64,000 bases of DNA, taken from a virus. Under the pieces are notes generated by a model that worked only from the letters and a program-made list of their open reading frames with translations, had not been told where the DNA came from and did not search any database. Positions 15,139-24,093 of this stretch are shown here, piece after piece; the first letter of the stretch is position 1, and each line of letters opens with the position of its first letter. Made by a program: the position numbers and the translations under genes. The DNA lies in IMG/VR virus record IMGVR_UViG_3300033571_015173, positions 23,815 through 87,814 of that record. One strand, 5' to 3'.

Positions 15139-15553
15139 ATTCGACATTCCCCAGATCCTTCACTTCGACCTGCCTATCCCTTCTTGCCCTTTCTACATTC
15201 CGTTGAGCTACCCACCTTTCGTGAGCATCCCATGCTTGAGCTTCTGCTTGCTGCCTCCGGCCTACATTGGCATAGTTCGGATTCTCAGCGACAGTCCGCT
15301 GAAGTCCTTTGATGTAGTTAGCGTGATGGGCTCCACTTGCAAGCCCTGCAGCTCCAGCAAGTAAAGACATGATTGCATAATCTTTAGCATCAATTGTGTC
15401 TCGACTACTAAGCATTGCCTGACCAGCATCAGCAATTCCTACTAGGCCGAGTCCCCCAAGGGCTGCGGCTGCTGGATGAGTTACATAGGATGTGTTTGCT
15501 GGTCCTATTTTCTCGCCCAGCTTGCTTACTTGATTACCAATCCATTGACGCAT
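15137..15553 (-). CDS. Gly/Ala-rich two-helix membrane-type protein
   Basis: Likely start is the ATG at 15553 (MRQWIGNQVSKLGEKIG); the frame is open to 15601. Two Gly/Ala-rich hydrophobic helices (about residues 30-50 AAAALGGLGLVGIADAGQAM and 60-77 YAIMSLLAGAAGLASGAHH) are followed by a charged helical tail. The first helix, an AGQ/AGT turn, an acidic dipeptide and the second helix closely parallel the product at 52779-53063. Such proteins could be virion-internal or membrane-inserted proteins. Confidence 0.55.
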   Translation of the reverse strand: MRQWIGNQVSKLGEKIGPANTSYVTHPAAAALGGLGLVGIADAGQAMLSSRDTIDAKDYAIMSLLAGAAGLASGAHHANYIKGLQRTVAENPNYANVGRRQQAEAQAWDAHERWVAQRNVERARRDRQVEVKDLGNVE

Positions 15554-15560
15554 GGCTTCC

Positions 15561-15956
15561 TCAGAGGTTGTTACAAGTTTGTAGTTCAAGCAATAAATCA
15601 ATCGCTTTATTCATAGCTTTTTCTAGCTTCGTATCAACTTTAATGTCAATCTCTCCAGATTTCTCCACGGATTGAACACGTCTTTTAACTTGCTCATACT
15701 TCAAGTAGACAACGCAATCTGCTACTTCTTCAATGGCCTGTCCGACCCCATTAGTTCCTTGAGGACCAATGAATTTGCCTGCGGGTGTACAAGCGGATAG
15801 GGGCGTACCATATTTCTGGATTGCCAATTCTTTCCTTTGGTTGAAAACCGGGATTAATGCTATCAATTCTGGTCTATCTTTTTGAGTCGCCAGATTTCTT
15901 AAAATCAGATCTACTACTGGGAGACCCCAGCTTGATTTGCTTAGGTTTGATTGCAT
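15561..15956 (-). CDS. hypothetical protein, 131 aa
   Basis: Starts at ATG 15956, 64 bases from the divergent start of the giant gene at 16020, so a divergent promoter is expected between them. Product MQSNLSKSSWGLPVVDLILR... soluble, with a central GTNGVGQAIEEVADCVVYL segment. It is followed by the small membrane-type gene on the same strand. No family recognised. Confidence 0.55.
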   Translation of the reverse strand: MQSNLSKSSWGLPVVDLILRNLATQKDRPELIALIPVFNQRKELAIQKYGTPLSACTPAGKFIGPQGTNGVGQAIEEVADCVVYLKYEQVKRRVQSVEKSGEIDIKVDTKLEKAMNKAIDLLLELQTCNNL

Positions 15957-16019
15957 AAGTTAATCGGTTTTTCCGAGGGTTTAAGTTAGAATTATTTTAG
16001 CATTTCTAGGACAAAAGAC

Positions 16020-19000
16020 ATGGCTCTAGTTTTTGACCCCAGTACTGGTGGGTATTCAGTTGCGGGCCACCCTCGCAGTTTGTATCCAAGAAAGAATATT
16101 CTGACCAGCCAGGGCTGGGACCAGATGGCTCTATCGGATTACGAGCCCATTATTGACCCGACAACGGGTGAGCCTATCCGGGACCACTACGGAAACCCCC
16201 AATACAAGCAGGTTAGAGACACAGGAACTGCTATCACGGGTCGGTTTCCAGTGGTGGGAAGCTCCTATGCGACAGATGAATATGCCAATTTAAGCCGCAG
16301 TCCTGGTTTCTTGTCTGACCTGTGGAGAAAATTACAAGGGGCTAGCTCGGGCATTGGATCGGAGCTGAAGGCAGATCTCTATGGTCCCCCAGTCAAATCA
16401 GCCCCTCCAGCATGGCCAATTGATCTTGGCATCGGAGGACAACCAGCAACAATGGCTGATTATTTCGCAGCACTTAAGGCGCAAGATCAACCTATTCCTT
16501 TCGCCGGTGGGGGAATGGTTGACAAGCTAGAAGCGCTGAAGGCACAAGAAGTGTCTGGTGTTACTGCGAAAATGAAAAAGATTGAAGATGTCAAAAACCT
16601 AGAAGCAAGAGTTAAGGCGGCAAAAGCGGCTCTTCAGGACAACCTTAAGCAGGCATATTACCGTAAAGTTCTGGAGCAAAGATTCCCAGGTATCAAACTA
16701 GATGGAGTTCCATTAAATACCGGATGGGATATAGAAAAGGCTCTGGGTTTACCTGCTGAACAGTTAGTAGGTATGACTAAAGAGACTGGTCTAAGATCTG
16801 CCCTTTCTGAGGCTTTAAGACTAAGAAATCTTGCCCCTGCCGAACCCGGTAAACTGTCTGATCAAGTTCTTGATCCTCGCCTTAAAGCTTTAATTGAAGC
16901 TGAAAACATCCCACGAATGGATGCTGCAGGCAACGATCCAAGTAGAGCGGATCTTGCTTTGCTTCTAGAGCATGGAATAGCAGATGAAGAGGATCTACTG
17001 GCATTTCCAAAGGCTCGGGCTGCATGGAAAAGAATGAAGGCGAAACAAGCGGAAGATATTGAATTCAATAAACGGCTTGCAGCTCAAGGTGGTGTAGTAG
17101 AAGATCCAAGACTTTTTGATAATCCACATACGGTATATGGTCCAGGAGGACCTATACCCGTAGCTCCCAGAGAAATTGAACAAATTCCGCAATGGTTACA
17201 TGATGCAGCACACCCAAAACCTACTGCTGATCAAGTAGGCGATGCCAAGGAAGTAGTTAGAGAACAGCAAGAATATAACCGGGATATTAGAAGACTGCTT
17301 GCTGGTTCGGCCAAGATGGAAGGTTGGGATCCTGTATCTGCTCCTTACCATGTAGTTCAACAAAGACTAACGGGTGCTAAGAAAGGAGATAAATTTCCGG
17401 GTGGAGTTGTCTACAATCCTGAGCATTTACAAGGGATTTTAGACAATCGTGCGATTATTGCAGCACATGCTCTCAATGTGCCAGAACGCAGATTTACTCC
17501 TCACATGCCAGTTTTAGACTGGTGGATGAATCCCAGGACTCAAGAGAGTAATTTTCAGAATCCAGATTGGCAGAACGATTATCCCAGGAATATCACACTT
17601 CCTGACGGAAGAATTGTCCAGACTGCTTATACAGGAGAAGAAGTTCTAGCCGATATTAATCGGCAAATTGCTTCCCCGTATGGATTTGAAAAGGCAGGTG
17701 TTCGGGACTTAACCCCTGGACAAATGCAAGCTATCTATGACCAGAAGAATCCACTAGAAACTGCTGAATTAGAGCTTAAGCAACATGCCTATGATTCCCA
17801 AATGGGAATTAAGAATGCTGGTCTTCAAGCTTATGGCATTCGAGATCCTGAACTGGCGTTAAGAGAGGGAGGTTATATTCCTAGCCTCAAGCATTACGCC
17901 AAGAAGGATAAGTCTGGGAGATACATTAACTCCTACCGGACTAATGTTGAGGCTAGGAACGCAGCCAAAAATAACATTCTGTTCAATCAAGCCTTGCTTG
18001 ATACTGAGATTGGAAGGACTATCCAACCTTTCTGGGCAGAACGGAATCAGATGCTGAAGGTCGATGCGAATAGACCGGAATGGTGGGGGAACACTTTATC
18101 TCAGTCTGGAACGAACTACGATTACGCCATCCGCCCAACCCCTATCGATGTCGAGAAGCAGAAAGCTACCAGACAGCTCTTCGATCTTTACAGATATGGA
18201 GGCCAGGGGCAGACAGCTTATCACGATCCTTTGGGTGTCTACAATAAAGCTGGAGGCCGTCCTGCATTTTCTAGTACTGGTCTGCTTAAGCCTGGTTCTA
18301 GCGTTCTTGATGCTAGTACTTATAGTTTAGGTTCTGACAGGCTAGGAGTTGCATACCCTCAGTCTGCATTTTCTAGCGCTGGTCTTGCTAATGCAGTAGA
18401 AACTGTTCCCTCAACATGGGCTCCAGACGGTCGGTATACTCCAACCGATCCTGCATGGATGGGGCTGGAATCTTATCGTCCATCGCGAGCTATTAGAACT
18501 CAAGCTCCTTCGATTCTTGATCAGTTTCAGGGAATGACTCGGATAAAGGATCAATTATCCAGGGCTCCTGGTCCTATTGCTCCTGTTGTATTACAACAAC
18601 TTCTACCTGAAGTACGTCAAGGTCCTGCATCAACTTTAATTCCAGGTAGAGCTCTTGCCGAACTTGGAATTAATCGTGTTACTGCTCGGAATACTGAAGA
18701 TCCTTGGGCTGTAGTTAGAAGAGCTGGGAAGTATAAGCGTACTCCTTTCCCTCTTGGGGCGGAAGATCTTTCTACTCCTGCTACTCGCGCCTATGCAGAG
18801 AATGCCATGTTCCAAAGCACTAAGCCTTTTTATCCATCTGTCATGGATAGGAGTGCTAAGTCTTTGCTACCCCAGCTTCGACCTTTAGAGTCTGGTAGAG
18901 AAGCCTATCTCAGACTTCAAGAAAAGAATGCTGATGATATTGCAAGATATGGTGTTGCTACTTCTCCTATGTTTAATGCACAGGAGTATGTTGACAGCCA

Positions 19001-20777
19001 TTACGGTGGCTTTCGTCCAGAAGAGAAAGCTGCAATCGCAGCATCGATGAATGAGTCGGCACTTGATGCAACTCTCGGTGATAGTGCGAGTAAGGCTCAG
19101 AGAATGGCTCGTAATTTGGGCGATGCTCTTGGCCTTCAAGCTCGGGCTGACATCGGTTGGGACCCAGCATTGAAAACCTGGCAAGGAGTTCAAGGTAAGA
19201 AAGTTTACGATGTCGGATCTACTCAGAGAGCACAACTAAGAATACAAGGTTTGCAGGAGGAGCTTGCAGATCCAGCTAATCAACTGCAACGAAAGTTGTC
19301 TCCCCAGTTTGATAGCATGATGAGACAAAAAGAGGAGACAATTGCAAGCTTAGGAGCTTTTATCGCTCCCAAGACTGCTCTTCCTCCTTATTCTTCGGTT
19401 CCTGCTAATCGTCCAGTTCTGAGACAGATGTTTGCGGAGGCTGCTAATACTGGAATTGGCCCAGAGTTTAGACAGTTTGATGCTAGAGGCTTAGATCAAC
19501 AGCAGAAAGTTAGTGAATTACTTGATGTTGTTATTGCTAACGAAGAGTTAAAGACAGGAAGACCAACTTTGATTCCTCCAGTCGAGCCTATTCGGATGCT
19601 GGAAGAATCAGAAAGGTTGCCTTGGCAAAGTACTAAGAAAATGTGGACTTCGGGATCTAATGCCAGAGGTTTGAGCTCCGTTCAACCGAAGTTAGCATCT
19701 CATCTTATGGAGAAGGGTCTGCCAGGTATCTTAGCCCTAGCTTACGATACTAAGCAACCAGTCTTCCAAACCCCGTCTCTAGCTTTTGGAGATCGTGGGA
19801 TCAAGTTAGCTGGAGAGAGAGATGCTCTTATTTCCCCGGAGGATGTAACAGAACTCTATCGTGAGACTCTACCTGAGGGTCATGCAAAATATGAAGGCAT
19901 GAATTGGAGAAGTGGAGCTCCCGTCCAGTTCGAGCCTGCAGGTCGCTATAGCGCACCAAATGAGCGGGATCTTATTGTTCCTGAGAAAATGATGGTTGCA
20001 GAACGCGATCCTCAAATTCAAAAGGCTAGAGATTATCTAACTGCTCATGGTAGACGCTGGACCTTTGGGGAGGAAAGCCCTAGAGAAGCCGGTGTTATTG
20101 GCAAGATGCAAGCTGGTAATCTGGGTGCTCTAGAGATGGTTGAAGAAGCGAAGAATCTCAATATCCAAGACTCGATGCTTCGTAGCCTGCATGGTGGGAG
20201 TTATGGATTTACTCCATCCCCACTCTTAAAGCAATTTGTTTCAGATAATCAATCTGAAATACAAGCGGCTAATGAAAGAAGACAAGCTCGTAAACAGGAA
20301 GCTATTATTTCTGCTGCACAACCTGAGAAGTTTGGAGTTGTTACTCCTGCTTTCTCCGATGACTATCTTGGCAGCAGGCTCACTGGGAAGAGCACGGCAA
20401 CCAGTCAAATCTTAAATGATGCGCTAGAGGCGCAAAGAACTACCGTGGCAAAAATCGAAAGACCTGATTTCTATATTGATCCCGGAGAGACAAGACAGAT
20501 TGGATTTGTTGATCAAGAAAGGAACTTTGTTGAACCGGGTAGAACCAATCTAGAGATGGCGCAAGTCCAAGAAGTTCGAGAACCAAGAGTAAGATTAACT
20601 TCTCCATCTGATCCTAGCGATTTAAGAGCTAGGGCTGCCGCACTACTTGAGAAGAAAGCAGCGAGATCTCAGTCAACCTATCAACCTGATTTAGGTCGGG
20701 ATGTCCGCATTCAAAGACCAACAACTGATGTAGCTGAAGATCTCCTGTCTACCATTCGCCGCACTTATCGGCGATAA
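16020..20777 (+). CDS. giant protein of unknown function (1585 aa)
   Basis: ATG 16020 with AGGACAAAAGAC upstream. A very long soluble protein without signal or transmembrane segments, rich in Pro, Arg, Leu and Ala. It opens with short Asp/Gly/Pro/Tyr motifs (DPSTGG, DPTTGEPIRDHYGNPQY), has a helical stretch near residues 165-225, and many loop-like segments thereafter, ending in basic RRTYRR. No enzyme motifs recognised. Size, monocistronic organisation and its own terminator suggest an abundant virion-internal or ejected protein, or a tape-measure-like protein, but it lacks the long uninterrupted coiled coils of classical tape measures. Its place far from the tail genes is odd. Confidence 0.6.
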   Translation: MALVFDPSTGGYSVAGHPRSLYPRKNILTSQGWDQMALSDYEPIIDPTTGEPIRDHYGNPQYKQVRDTGTAITGRFPVVGSSYATDEYANLSRSPGFLSDLWRKLQGASSGIGSELKADLYGPPVKSAPPAWPIDLGIGGQPATMADYFAALKAQDQPIPFAGGGMVDKLEALKAQEVSGVTAKMKKIEDVKNLEARVKAAKAALQDNLKQAYYRKVLEQRFPGIKLDGVPLNTGWDIEKALGLPAEQLVGMTKETGLRSALSEALRLRNLAPAEPGKLSDQVLDPRLKALIEAENIPRMDAAGNDPSRADLALLLEHGIADEEDLLAFPKARAAWKRMKAKQAEDIEFNKRLAAQGGVVEDPRLFDNPHTVYGPGGPIPVAPREIEQIPQWLHDAAHPKPTADQVGDAKEVVREQQEYNRDIRRLLAGSAKMEGWDPVSAPYHVVQQRLTGAKKGDKFPGGVVYNPEHLQGILDNRAIIAAHALNVPERRFTPHMPVLDWWMNPRTQESNFQNPDWQNDYPRNITLPDGRIVQTAYTGEEVLADINRQIASPYGFEKAGVRDLTPGQMQAIYDQKNPLETAELELKQHAYDSQMGIKNAGLQAYGIRDPELALREGGYIPSLKHYAKKDKSGRYINSYRTNVEARNAAKNNILFNQALLDTEIGRTIQPFWAERNQMLKVDANRPEWWGNTLSQSGTNYDYAIRPTPIDVEKQKATRQLFDLYRYGGQGQTAYHDPLGVYNKAGGRPAFSSTGLLKPGSSVLDASTYSLGSDRLGVAYPQSAFSSAGLANAVETVPSTWAPDGRYTPTDPAWMGLESYRPSRAIRTQAPSILDQFQGMTRIKDQLSRAPGPIAPVVLQQLLPEVRQGPASTLIPGRALAELGINRVTARNTEDPWAVVRRAGKYKRTPFPLGAEDLSTPATRAYAENAMFQSTKPFYPSVMDRSAKSLLPQLRPLESGREAYLRLQEKNADDIARYGVATSPMFNAQEYVDSHYGGFRPEEKAAIAASMNESALDATLGDSASKAQRMARNLGDALGLQARADIGWDPALKTWQGVQGKKVYDVGSTQRAQLRIQGLQEELADPANQLQRKLSPQFDSMMRQKEETIASLGAFIAPKTALPPYSSVPANRPVLRQMFAEAANTGIGPEFRQFDARGLDQQQKVSELLDVVIANEELKTGRPTLIPPVEPIRMLEESERLPWQSTKKMWTSGSNARGLSSVQPKLASHLMEKGLPGILALAYDTKQPVFQTPSLAFGDRGIKLAGERDALISPEDVTELYRETLPEGHAKYEGMNWRSGAPVQFEPAGRYSAPNERDLIVPEKMMVAERDPQIQKARDYLTAHGRRWTFGEESPREAGVIGKMQAGNLGALEMVEEAKNLNIQDSMLRSLHGGSYGFTPSPLLKQFVSDNQSEIQAANERRQARKQEAIISAAQPEKFGVVTPAFSDDYLGSRLTGKSTATSQILNDALEAQRTTVAKIERPDFYIDPGETRQIGFVDQERNFVEPGRTNLEMAQVQEVREPRVRLTSPSDPSDLRARAAALLEKKAARSQSTYQPDLGRDVRIQRPTTDVAEDLLSTIRRTYRR

Positions 20778-20798
20778 TAGGGTGGGATAGTTCCTTGT

Positions 20799-20827
20799 GG
20801 GTGTAGTTAATCTACACCCCTTTTTTT
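20799..20827 (+). terminator. Rho-independent terminator after the 1585-aa gene
   Basis: Perfect 8-bp stem GGGTGTAG (20799-20806) / CTACACCC (20812-20819) with loop TTAAT, followed by seven T (20821-20827). Confidence 0.85.
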
Positions 20828-21004
20828 ATGAATCAATGCTCAGTCTGCGGAAACAAAGGGTATTATCTCAAGCTCTCTCTGGAAATCCCGAAGGTTCCTG
20901 TAAAGGATGGAGTTCCAGTGCGTCGAATCGAGCAGAAAGTTGCTTGCAATTGTAAGCTTGGAAGACTATGGTGGGAAGCACAAGTAGAAAATTGGAAGAT
21001 ATAA
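20828..21004 (+). CDS. small zinc-ribbon-like protein, 58 aa
   Basis: An ATG directly after the terminator opens a 58-residue frame (MNQCSVCGNKGYYLKLSLEI start) with CSVCGNKG and later ACNCKLGRLW: a CxxC plus CxC four-cysteine set suited to one zinc ion. It ends 1 base before the next ATG. There is no obvious RBS because the start abuts the T-run; it may be leaderless on a downstream transcript. The cysteine spacing makes coding likely. Confidence 0.5.
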   Translation: MNQCSVCGNKGYYLKLSLEIPKVPVKDGVPVRRIEQKVACNCKLGRLWWEAQVENWKI

Positions 21005-21005
21005 T

Positions 21006-21437
21006 ATGAGAATTTTAGTTTCAGATCTTCGGATCCTGGGAGAAAGCTTAGACGAAATAGAAAGATTGTACACACTGGGTTTTGATTACTCTACTCAGAA
21101 CCCTCTTGTGAGGGGTATTAATTCTACACAGATTGGTGGAGACATAATAGTAACTATATGGCTTCACGATAATAATAAGGCAGTAGATCGCAGTATCATC
21201 AACATCGCATCCGGGAGAGATGGACAGCCTCCGATTTCCACAGATAGTCTAGACCCTATTAATAAGGGAGGCTATTTTTTGGAGGTGTGCAGGGTATGGC
21301 CAAAGATGACAACTGGTACAAAAGAAGAAGAGTGCTTAGGTCGAATATTTATATTTGACAACCCAGCAAGTACATCAAGACTTTACTTGAATGTCATGAC
21401 TTCCAAATTCTCGGAGTACAAGAATGGAAAAACTTAA
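21006..21437 (+). CDS. hypothetical protein, 143 aa
   Basis: Starts 1 base after the zinc-ribbon-like stop. Soluble alpha/beta protein (MRILVSDLRILGESLDEIER start). Overlaps the next gene by 14 bases. Part of a tight operon leading to the Gp157 gene and the cassette array. No family recognised. Confidence 0.6.
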   Translation: MRILVSDLRILGESLDEIERLYTLGFDYSTQNPLVRGINSTQIGGDIIVTIWLHDNNKAVDRSIINIASGRDGQPPISTDSLDPINKGGYFLEVCRVWPKMTTGTKEEECLGRIFIFDNPASTSRLYLNVMTSKFSEYKNGKT

Positions 21438-21813
21438 ATCAGCAGAAGACCTCAAGAAGTTCAAACGTCAACCCAAGTTCAGCGAGCATCGATTGATTAC
21501 CGTACCAGTTGCAGATAGCGATCTCCTCTTTGATGCCGAAACAAGACCTCCATACATTTTTTATATTGAAGGTCGAGCTTGGTTTCATATTCTAGGTTTC
21601 AGCTTTCCTGGGTTTTGGACAGGAAGAATTAGCCTGGTAGATGCTACTCATGCTTTTAAGATCTTGGAGATTCTTTCAGCTCAACCCGCACAGAAGAGAT
21701 TTTATCTTTTGGGTGGAGCTCTCTTACACAACTATGGTAGTCGTAAAGTCTATCAACTTTGGGTAGGTAATCTAGACAGTTGTGACGAATTAAGGGTGGT
21801 GACCTATAAATGA
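21424..21813 (+). CDS. hypothetical protein, 129 aa
   Basis: ATG 21424 inside the previous gene. Basic helical N-terminus (SAEDLKKFKRQPKFSEHR), then a beta-rich aromatic region (YIEGRAWFHILGFSFPGFW). ATGA overlap with the next gene at 21810. Function unknown. Confidence 0.6.
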   Translation: MEKLKSAEDLKKFKRQPKFSEHRLITVPVADSDLLFDAETRPPYIFYIEGRAWFHILGFSFPGFWTGRISLVDATHAFKILEILSAQPAQKRFYLLGGALLHNYGSRKVYQLWVGNLDSCDELRVVTYK

Positions 21814-22070
21814 AGAAAAGAATTCAGACAGTATTAGGGAGCACTCCAGTTAAGGTGACTGTGATAGCCAGCGACAAGAGAAGTACTAGCTATTTCATTT
21901 GCACCCTAGAACAATTCCAAGAGGCTAAACCTACCATCATAGATGGGCTGACAACAGTTGTAACCGAGGATGTAGCCACATACTTCGGACAAGAAGTCCT
22001 TAACCTAGCCTATAGAATGCAAGCTGGGGAGGTGATTTCTTTTTTGGCTGAATTAGTCCAGGAGATCTAG
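21810..22070 (+). CDS. hypothetical protein, 86 aa
   Basis: Begins by ATGA overlap. Product MKKRIQTVLGSTPVKVTVIA..., beta-rich N-terminus, helical C-terminus. A GATCCA-type element follows 3 bases after the stop, ending this unit. No family recognised. Confidence 0.55.
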   Translation: MKKRIQTVLGSTPVKVTVIASDKRSTSYFICTLEQFQEAKPTIIDGLTTVVTEDVATYFGQEVLNLAYRMQAGEVISFLAELVQEI

Positions 22071-22072
22071 CA

Positions 22073-22105
22073 TCTCCAATCCAGGGGCAAGTATCTTCGA
22101 TCTAA
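22073..22105 (+). promoter_or_regulatory. dispersed GATCCA element, copy 5
   Basis: CTCCAATCCAGGGGCAAGTATCTTCGATCTAAACC follows the family pattern (loop AATCCA). It lies 26 bases upstream of the Gp157 gene and thus upstream of the whole cassette array. Confidence 0.55.
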
Positions 22106-22130
22106 ACCTAGAAAAACAGGAGCTAAAAGT

Positions 22131-22664
22131 ATGAGCAGTTTATTCGAGATTTCCGATGCAATTCTTCATCTGAATGACCAGCTGGATAATCTGGATGACG
22201 AAGATCTAGATGATGAGGCTCTTGCAACTATTCAAGAGTTTTTGGCAGGACTTCTTAAGGAAACAATTAATCAGCGGGACCATAAGCTGGATAATTATGG
22301 AGCTCTTATCAGAGAAATCAAACTCCGAGCTAGTGTTAGAAAGCAAGAGGCTGAAAGGTTGATTAAGCTTTCAAGATTCGATGAGAATAGAGCTAATCGG
22401 CTTGAAGAGTGCTTGTTCAAGTTCCTGGCTGCTCACAATCTGAAGAAGCTCGATACTACCAGATTCCGATTTTCTGTTTGTGTCAATGGTGGAAAGCTTC
22501 CCCTGGTACTCGATGAAGAACTAGAACCAGATGACTTCCCAGAAGAGTACACTTATCCAGTGACGGTAGTAGACAAAGTGGCTATTCGAGAAGCATTAGA
22601 AGCAGGGAAAGAACTTACCTTTGCTAAACTTGGTGAACGAGGATCCCACTTAAGGATCAGATGA
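22131..22664 (+). CDS. siphovirus Gp157-family protein
   Basis: 177 residues, start behind AGGAGCTAAAAGT. The pattern fits Gp157: an acidic helical N-terminus (LNDQLDNLDDEDLDDEA), KETINQRDHKLDNYGALIRE in the middle, a second helix (ENRANRLEECLFKFLAAHNL), a beta segment TTRFRFSVCVNGGKLPLVLD and a C-terminal DKVAIREALEAGKEL...LRIR. The family is common in phage replication clusters, and one member has been linked to phage resistance in streptococci; biochemical role unclear. Its stop overlaps the first FGE cassette (ATGA), so the cassettes are co-translated with it. Confidence 0.8.
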   Translation: MSSLFEISDAILHLNDQLDNLDDEDLDDEALATIQEFLAGLLKETINQRDHKLDNYGALIREIKLRASVRKQEAERLIKLSRFDENRANRLEECLFKFLAAHNLKKLDTTRFRFSVCVNGGKLPLVLDEELEPDDFPEEYTYPVTVVDKVAIREALEAGKELTFAKLGERGSHLRIR

Positions 22665-22819
22665 AACTAGAGGTTCAAAGGTTGCGCGGCGGATCCTGGC
22701 ATTTTAAGTCCTGGTTCTGCCGCTCTGCATATCATGGCTGCTTCATTAAAAGCGTTCCAACTAGTGATGTTGGTTTTCGGATTCTAATTAGGAGGCGAAA
22801 TGGAAAGCTTTATCAGTAA
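22661..22819 (+). CDS. FGE/C-lectin cassette 1 (52 aa)
   Basis: ATG overlaps the Gp157 stop (ATGA). Layout: leader MKLEVQRL, RGGSW, block HFKSWF, CRSAYH, block GCFIKSVPTSDV, GFRIL, then a basic tail. The tail is encoded through the RBS of cassette 2, with a 20-base overlap. Confidence 0.75.
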   Translation: MKLEVQRLRGGSWHFKSWFCRSAYHGCFIKSVPTSDVGFRILIRRRNGKLYQ

Positions 22820-22958
22820 AATTGTGCGTGGTGCTTCCTGGGCGTGCAATCTCACTATTTCCTACTCGGCTTTTCGTGAAGAGGTTGGTCCAGTAGCTAG
22901 AGATGATTCTATTGGTTTTCGGATTGCAATCAAGGAGAAAAATGAAAAGACCTGTTAG
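22800..22958 (+). CDS. FGE/C-lectin cassette 2 (52 aa)
   Basis: ATG 22800 preceded by AGGAGGCGAA. RGASW, block ACNLTI, SYSAFR (Cys and Arg of CRSA replaced), block EEVGPVARDDSI, GFRIA. Overlaps cassette 3 by 17 bases. Confidence 0.75.
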   Translation: MESFISKIVRGASWACNLTISYSAFREEVGPVARDDSIGFRIAIKEKNEKTC

Positions 22959-23097
22959 GATGATGTTGCGTAGTAACCCCTGGAGTATTTGCCTCTGGGG
23001 TCGCTCGGCTTGTCGGCTTGACAACGATCCCAATAATTATGATCCTGATATCGGTTTTCGAGTTGTGATTGGGAGGAGAAATGAAAAGACCAGTTAG
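22942..23097 (+). CDS. FGE/C-lectin cassette 3 (51 aa)
   Basis: ATG 22942 behind AAGGAGAAA. Divergent first motif RSNPW, block SICLWG, GRSACR, block [17 protein letters not shown]. The leader (MKRPVRMML) matches cassettes 4 and 5. Confidence 0.75.
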   Translation: MKRPVRMMLRSNPWSICLWGRSACRLDNDPNNYDPDIGFRVVIGRRNEKTS

Positions 23098-23242
23098 TAG
23101 ATGGCCTTTGTTACGTGGTGGTTCCTGGCATTTCAATCCCGATAACTGCCGCTCGGCGTACCGTAGCGGAAACAATACCCTCTATCGGTTTAATAATGCC
23201 GGTTTTCGGATTGTCAAGGAGGGAAATGAAAAGACTAATTAG
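23081..23242 (+). CDS. FGE/C-lectin cassette 4 (53 aa)
   Basis: ATG 23081 behind GGGAGGAGAA. Canonical: [34 protein letters not shown]. Leader [11 protein letters not shown]. Overlaps cassette 5 by 17 bases. Confidence 0.8.
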   Translation: MKRPVSRWPLLRGGSWHFNPDNCRSAYRSGNNTLYRFNNAGFRIVKEGNEKTN

Positions 23243-23378
23243 GAAGCTGTCTTTGTTACGTGGCGGTTCCTGGAGTCTTGAGACTAATTTTTGCCGTCCC
23301 GCGTTTCGTGGTGGAGACTATTCCGATTACCAGGATAATGACATTGGTTTTCGAGTTGTGATTGGAGGCAAAAAATGA
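23226..23378 (+). CDS. FGE/C-lectin cassette 5 (50 aa)
   Basis: ATG 23226 behind [44 protein letters not shown]. Its stop overlaps the next start (ATGA). Confidence 0.8.
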   Translation: MKRLIRKLSLLRGGSWSLETNFCRPAFRGGDYSDYQDNDIGFRVVIGGKK

Positions 23379-23536
23379 AAAAGTTTATCAGTAAAGCAAT
23401 CCGCAGCGGTTCTTGGTATAGCTATGCTGATTCTAGCCGAACGGCTTATCACGATCTGCAGGATGTCTGGAATCGGAATAACTATATTGGTTTTCGGATT
23501 GTAGTTGCAAAGAAAAAGAATGAAAAAGCAATCTGA
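23375..23536 (+). CDS. FGE/C-lectin cassette 6 (53 aa)
   Basis: ATG 23375 behind TTGGAGGCAAAAA. RSGSW, YSYADS, SRTAYH, DLQDVWNRNNYI, GFRIV. The leader MKKFISKAI resembles that of cassette 2 (MESFISKIV). Confidence 0.8.
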   Translation: MKKFISKAIRSGSWYSYADSSRTAYHDLQDVWNRNNYIGFRIVVAKKKNEKAI

Positions 23537-23690
23537 ATTCCATAAGATATTGCGTGGTGGTTCTTACCTTTTTGATCCTGAATACTGCCGGTCTGCATAT
23601 TGGTATGTTGGCCGCCTTGTATATCGTGATCACCACTACGGTTTTCGGATTGTTATTGGAGGAGCAAGCCATGAAAAGCAGAAGCTTTAA
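23520..23690 (+). CDS. FGE/C-lectin cassette 7 (56 aa)
   Basis: ATG 23520. RGGSY, LFDPEY, CRSAYW, YVGRLVYRDHHY, GFRIV, with a longer tail (IGGASHEKQKL) read through the start of cassette 8. Confidence 0.75.
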   Translation: MKKQSEFHKILRGGSYLFDPEYCRSAYWYVGRLVYRDHHYGFRIVIGGASHEKQKL

Positions 23691-23871
23691 GAGTCCTATT
23701 CTTCGTGGCAACTCTTGGCTGAATAACGCAAAGAATTCCCGTTCAGCTTGTCGTACTTGGTATGACGCTACACTTGCACTTAATAACTTTAGTTTTCGAG
23801 TTGTTGTTAGAGGAGTGAGCCGTGAAAACATGGAAGACAGCGAGGGGCAGCGCTTGGAACAGCAGACCTAG
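23671..23871 (+). CDS. FGE/C-lectin cassette 8 (66 aa)
   Basis: ATG 23671 behind TTGGAGGAGCAAGCC. RGNSW, LNNAKN, SRSACR, TWYDATLALNNF, SFRVV, then an unusually long 20-residue tail out of frame with cassette 9. Second motif has SFR for GFR. Confidence 0.75.
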   Translation: MKSRSFKSPILRGNSWLNNAKNSRSACRTWYDATLALNNFSFRVVVRGVSRENMEDSEGQRLEQQT

Positions 23872-23959
23872 GAAGTGCCGTTCGGCTTCCCGAGAAAATG
23901 ATGCCCCTGATCAAGATAATTACTGTTATGGCTTTCGAGTTGTGATCAATAAACCATGA
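23822..23959 (+). CDS. FGE/C-lectin cassette 9 (45 aa, GTG start)
   Basis: GTG 23822 behind AGAGGAGTGAGCC. RGSAW, NSRPRK, CRSASR, ENDAPDQDNYCY, GFRVV, INKP. Easily missed because of the GTG start and short length, but all constant motifs are in register. Confidence 0.75.
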   Translation: MKTWKTARGSAWNSRPRKCRSASRENDAPDQDNYCYGFRVVINKP

Positions 23960-24093
23960 GTCAGAAAATAGCGCGTGGTAATTCCTGGTTTGGAAATCGT
24001 ACTTACTCTAGATCAGCCTCCCGCAATGTTAGCATCCCCAGGTATGATGAAGATATTTTTGGCTTTCGTATTGTGATCAAAGATAAACCATGA
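23956..24093 (+). CDS. FGE/C-lectin cassette 10 (45 aa)
   Basis: ATGA overlap with cassette 9. RGNSW, FGNRTY, SRSASR, NVSIPRYDEDIF, GFRIV, IKDKP. The first ~75 bases are almost identical to cassette 11; divergence is concentrated in the second variable block. Confidence 0.8.
   Translation: MSQKIARGNSWFGNRTYSRSASRNVSIPRYDEDIFGFRIVIKDKP

Noticed and set aside
18885-19235. Minus-strand frames inside the 1585-aa gene
   Set aside because: Opposite-strand shadows without RBS or features.
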